This document shows positions 7,556-8,050 of a stretch of 8,050 nucleotides of DNA, in pieces. The stretch comes from Candidatus Sphingobacterium stercoripullorum (lineage in GTDB: Bacteria; Bacteroidota; Bacteroidia; Sphingobacteriales; Sphingobacteriaceae). Position 1 is the stretch's first letter, and each line of letters opens with the position of its first letter. Both the position numbers and the translations under genes were made by a program. Below the pieces are notes generated by a model. The model saw nothing but the letters and a program-made list of their open reading frames with translations. It searched no databases and was not told the origin of the DNA. The stretch spans positions 1 to 8,050 of the forward strand of contig DXEZ01000131.1 in the NCBI GenBank assembly GCA_019114715.1, in the 5' to 3' direction.

Positions 7556-8050
7556 ATGAGTAATAAGTTTTTCCTATATGGTGCAGTTTGTTTAGCAATT
7601 AACTTCCTTTTTGTAAGCGTTTATTCGCAAGAGCATAAGCACCTAATAGATTTACTATCAACGCCCCATGTGAATAACCTCATAAGCGCTCAGGTTGAGG
7701 GTAAGTTTGCTTTTACGGTCAAGTCTGAAGGAAAGCAAAATGTATATTTAGTTGAAGGACCTCAGCACGAAATCAGGAAAATCACTGATTTTGATCTTGA
7801 CGATGGGCAAGAGATAACCAGCGTGAAGTTTTCGGCAGACGGGAAGTATATCGTTTTTGTAAGAGGAGGTGATCACGGTGCCAATTCTAGCCCCGTGCCT
7901 GTAAACTCAGGATCCTTTATCCAAAAGCAAGAAATTGCACTTTTTTCCATCCACCTCCAATCGGGAAATATGGTAAAGATTGACGCTGGAGATAGACCTG
8001 TATTGCACCCTAAAGAAAATAAACTTGTTTACCTTAAAAATTTTCAACTC
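7556..8050 (+). CDS. Secreted S9-family (prolyl oligopeptidase-like) serine peptidase, N-terminal part only
   Basis: The first 165 codons are present and the gene runs off the right edge. A hydrophobic signal peptide (roughly FFLYGAVCLAINFLFVSVYS) is probably cut before QEHKH; Cys12 is preceded by Val and is not a lipobox, so the product is predicted to be periplasmic or secreted. After it comes HLIDLLSTPHVNNLISAQ, then beta-propeller repeats with the WD40-like/TolB-type signature ITSVKFSADGKYIVFVRGGDHG, followed by PVPVNSGSF and a further blade. This DGKYIVFVRGGDHG...PVN pattern matches the propeller of secreted S9 peptidases. The catalytic alpha/beta-hydrolase domain (Ser-Asp-His) would lie beyond the window, so activity cannot be confirmed. 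An in-frame ATG at 7538 would add six residues (MIIRIN) and a further positive charge; the frame is closed by TGA at 7508-7510. The peptidase would fit breakdown of imported peptides (inference). Confidence 0.8.
   Translation, partial: MSNKFFLYGAVCLAINFLFVSVYSQEHKHLIDLLSTPHVNNLISAQVEGKFAFTVKSEGKQNVYLVEGPQHEIRKITDFDLDDGQEITSVKFSADGKYIVFVRGGDHGANSSPVPVNSGSFIQKQEIALFSIHLQSGNMVKIDAGDRPVLHPKENKLVYLKNFQL

Overview
The window looks like part of a Bacteroidota chromosome. It encodes a SusC/RagA-type TonB-dependent transporter followed directly by a SusD/RagB-type lipoprotein, and then three more lipoproteins of families found almost only in that phylum. The start sites lack strong Shine-Dalgarno sequences and the DNA is moderately AT-rich, which also fits. 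The sequence alone does not settle the order or genus.

Layout: everything recognised is on the + strand. Positions 1-2247 are the 3' part of a SusC-like transporter gene whose start lies outside the window. SusD follows after 13 bp (2261-3670). After 18 bp comes a lipoprotein with an HExxH zinc-metallopeptidase motif (3689-4525). Its stop overlaps the start of a DUF4302-type lipoprotein (4522-6003), and 14 bp later there is a second, divergent DUF4302-type lipoprotein (6018-7358). The tight spacing and common orientation suggest one operon. A gap of about 180-200 bp, the only sizeable non-coding stretch, separates it from the 5' end of a secreted S9-family (prolyl oligopeptidase-like) serine peptidase gene (start 7538 or 7556), which runs off the right edge.

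Working model (inference): SusC and SusD form a lidded outer-membrane importer. The metallopeptidase and the two DUF4302 proteins are lipoprotein partners, probably at the cell surface, that bind or process the substrate. The S9 peptidase would degrade imported peptides in the periplasm. With two predicted peptidases and no visible glycoside hydrolase, polysaccharide lyase or sulfatase, the cargo is more likely peptide or protein than glycan, as for RagAB of Porphyromonas gingivalis. This gene set is a recurring type of Bacteroidota locus rather than a wholly new system. The least understood parts are the paired DUF4302 lipoproteins and the actual substrate of the metallopeptidase. I saw no RNA genes, CRISPR array, insertion sequence or convincing terminator.
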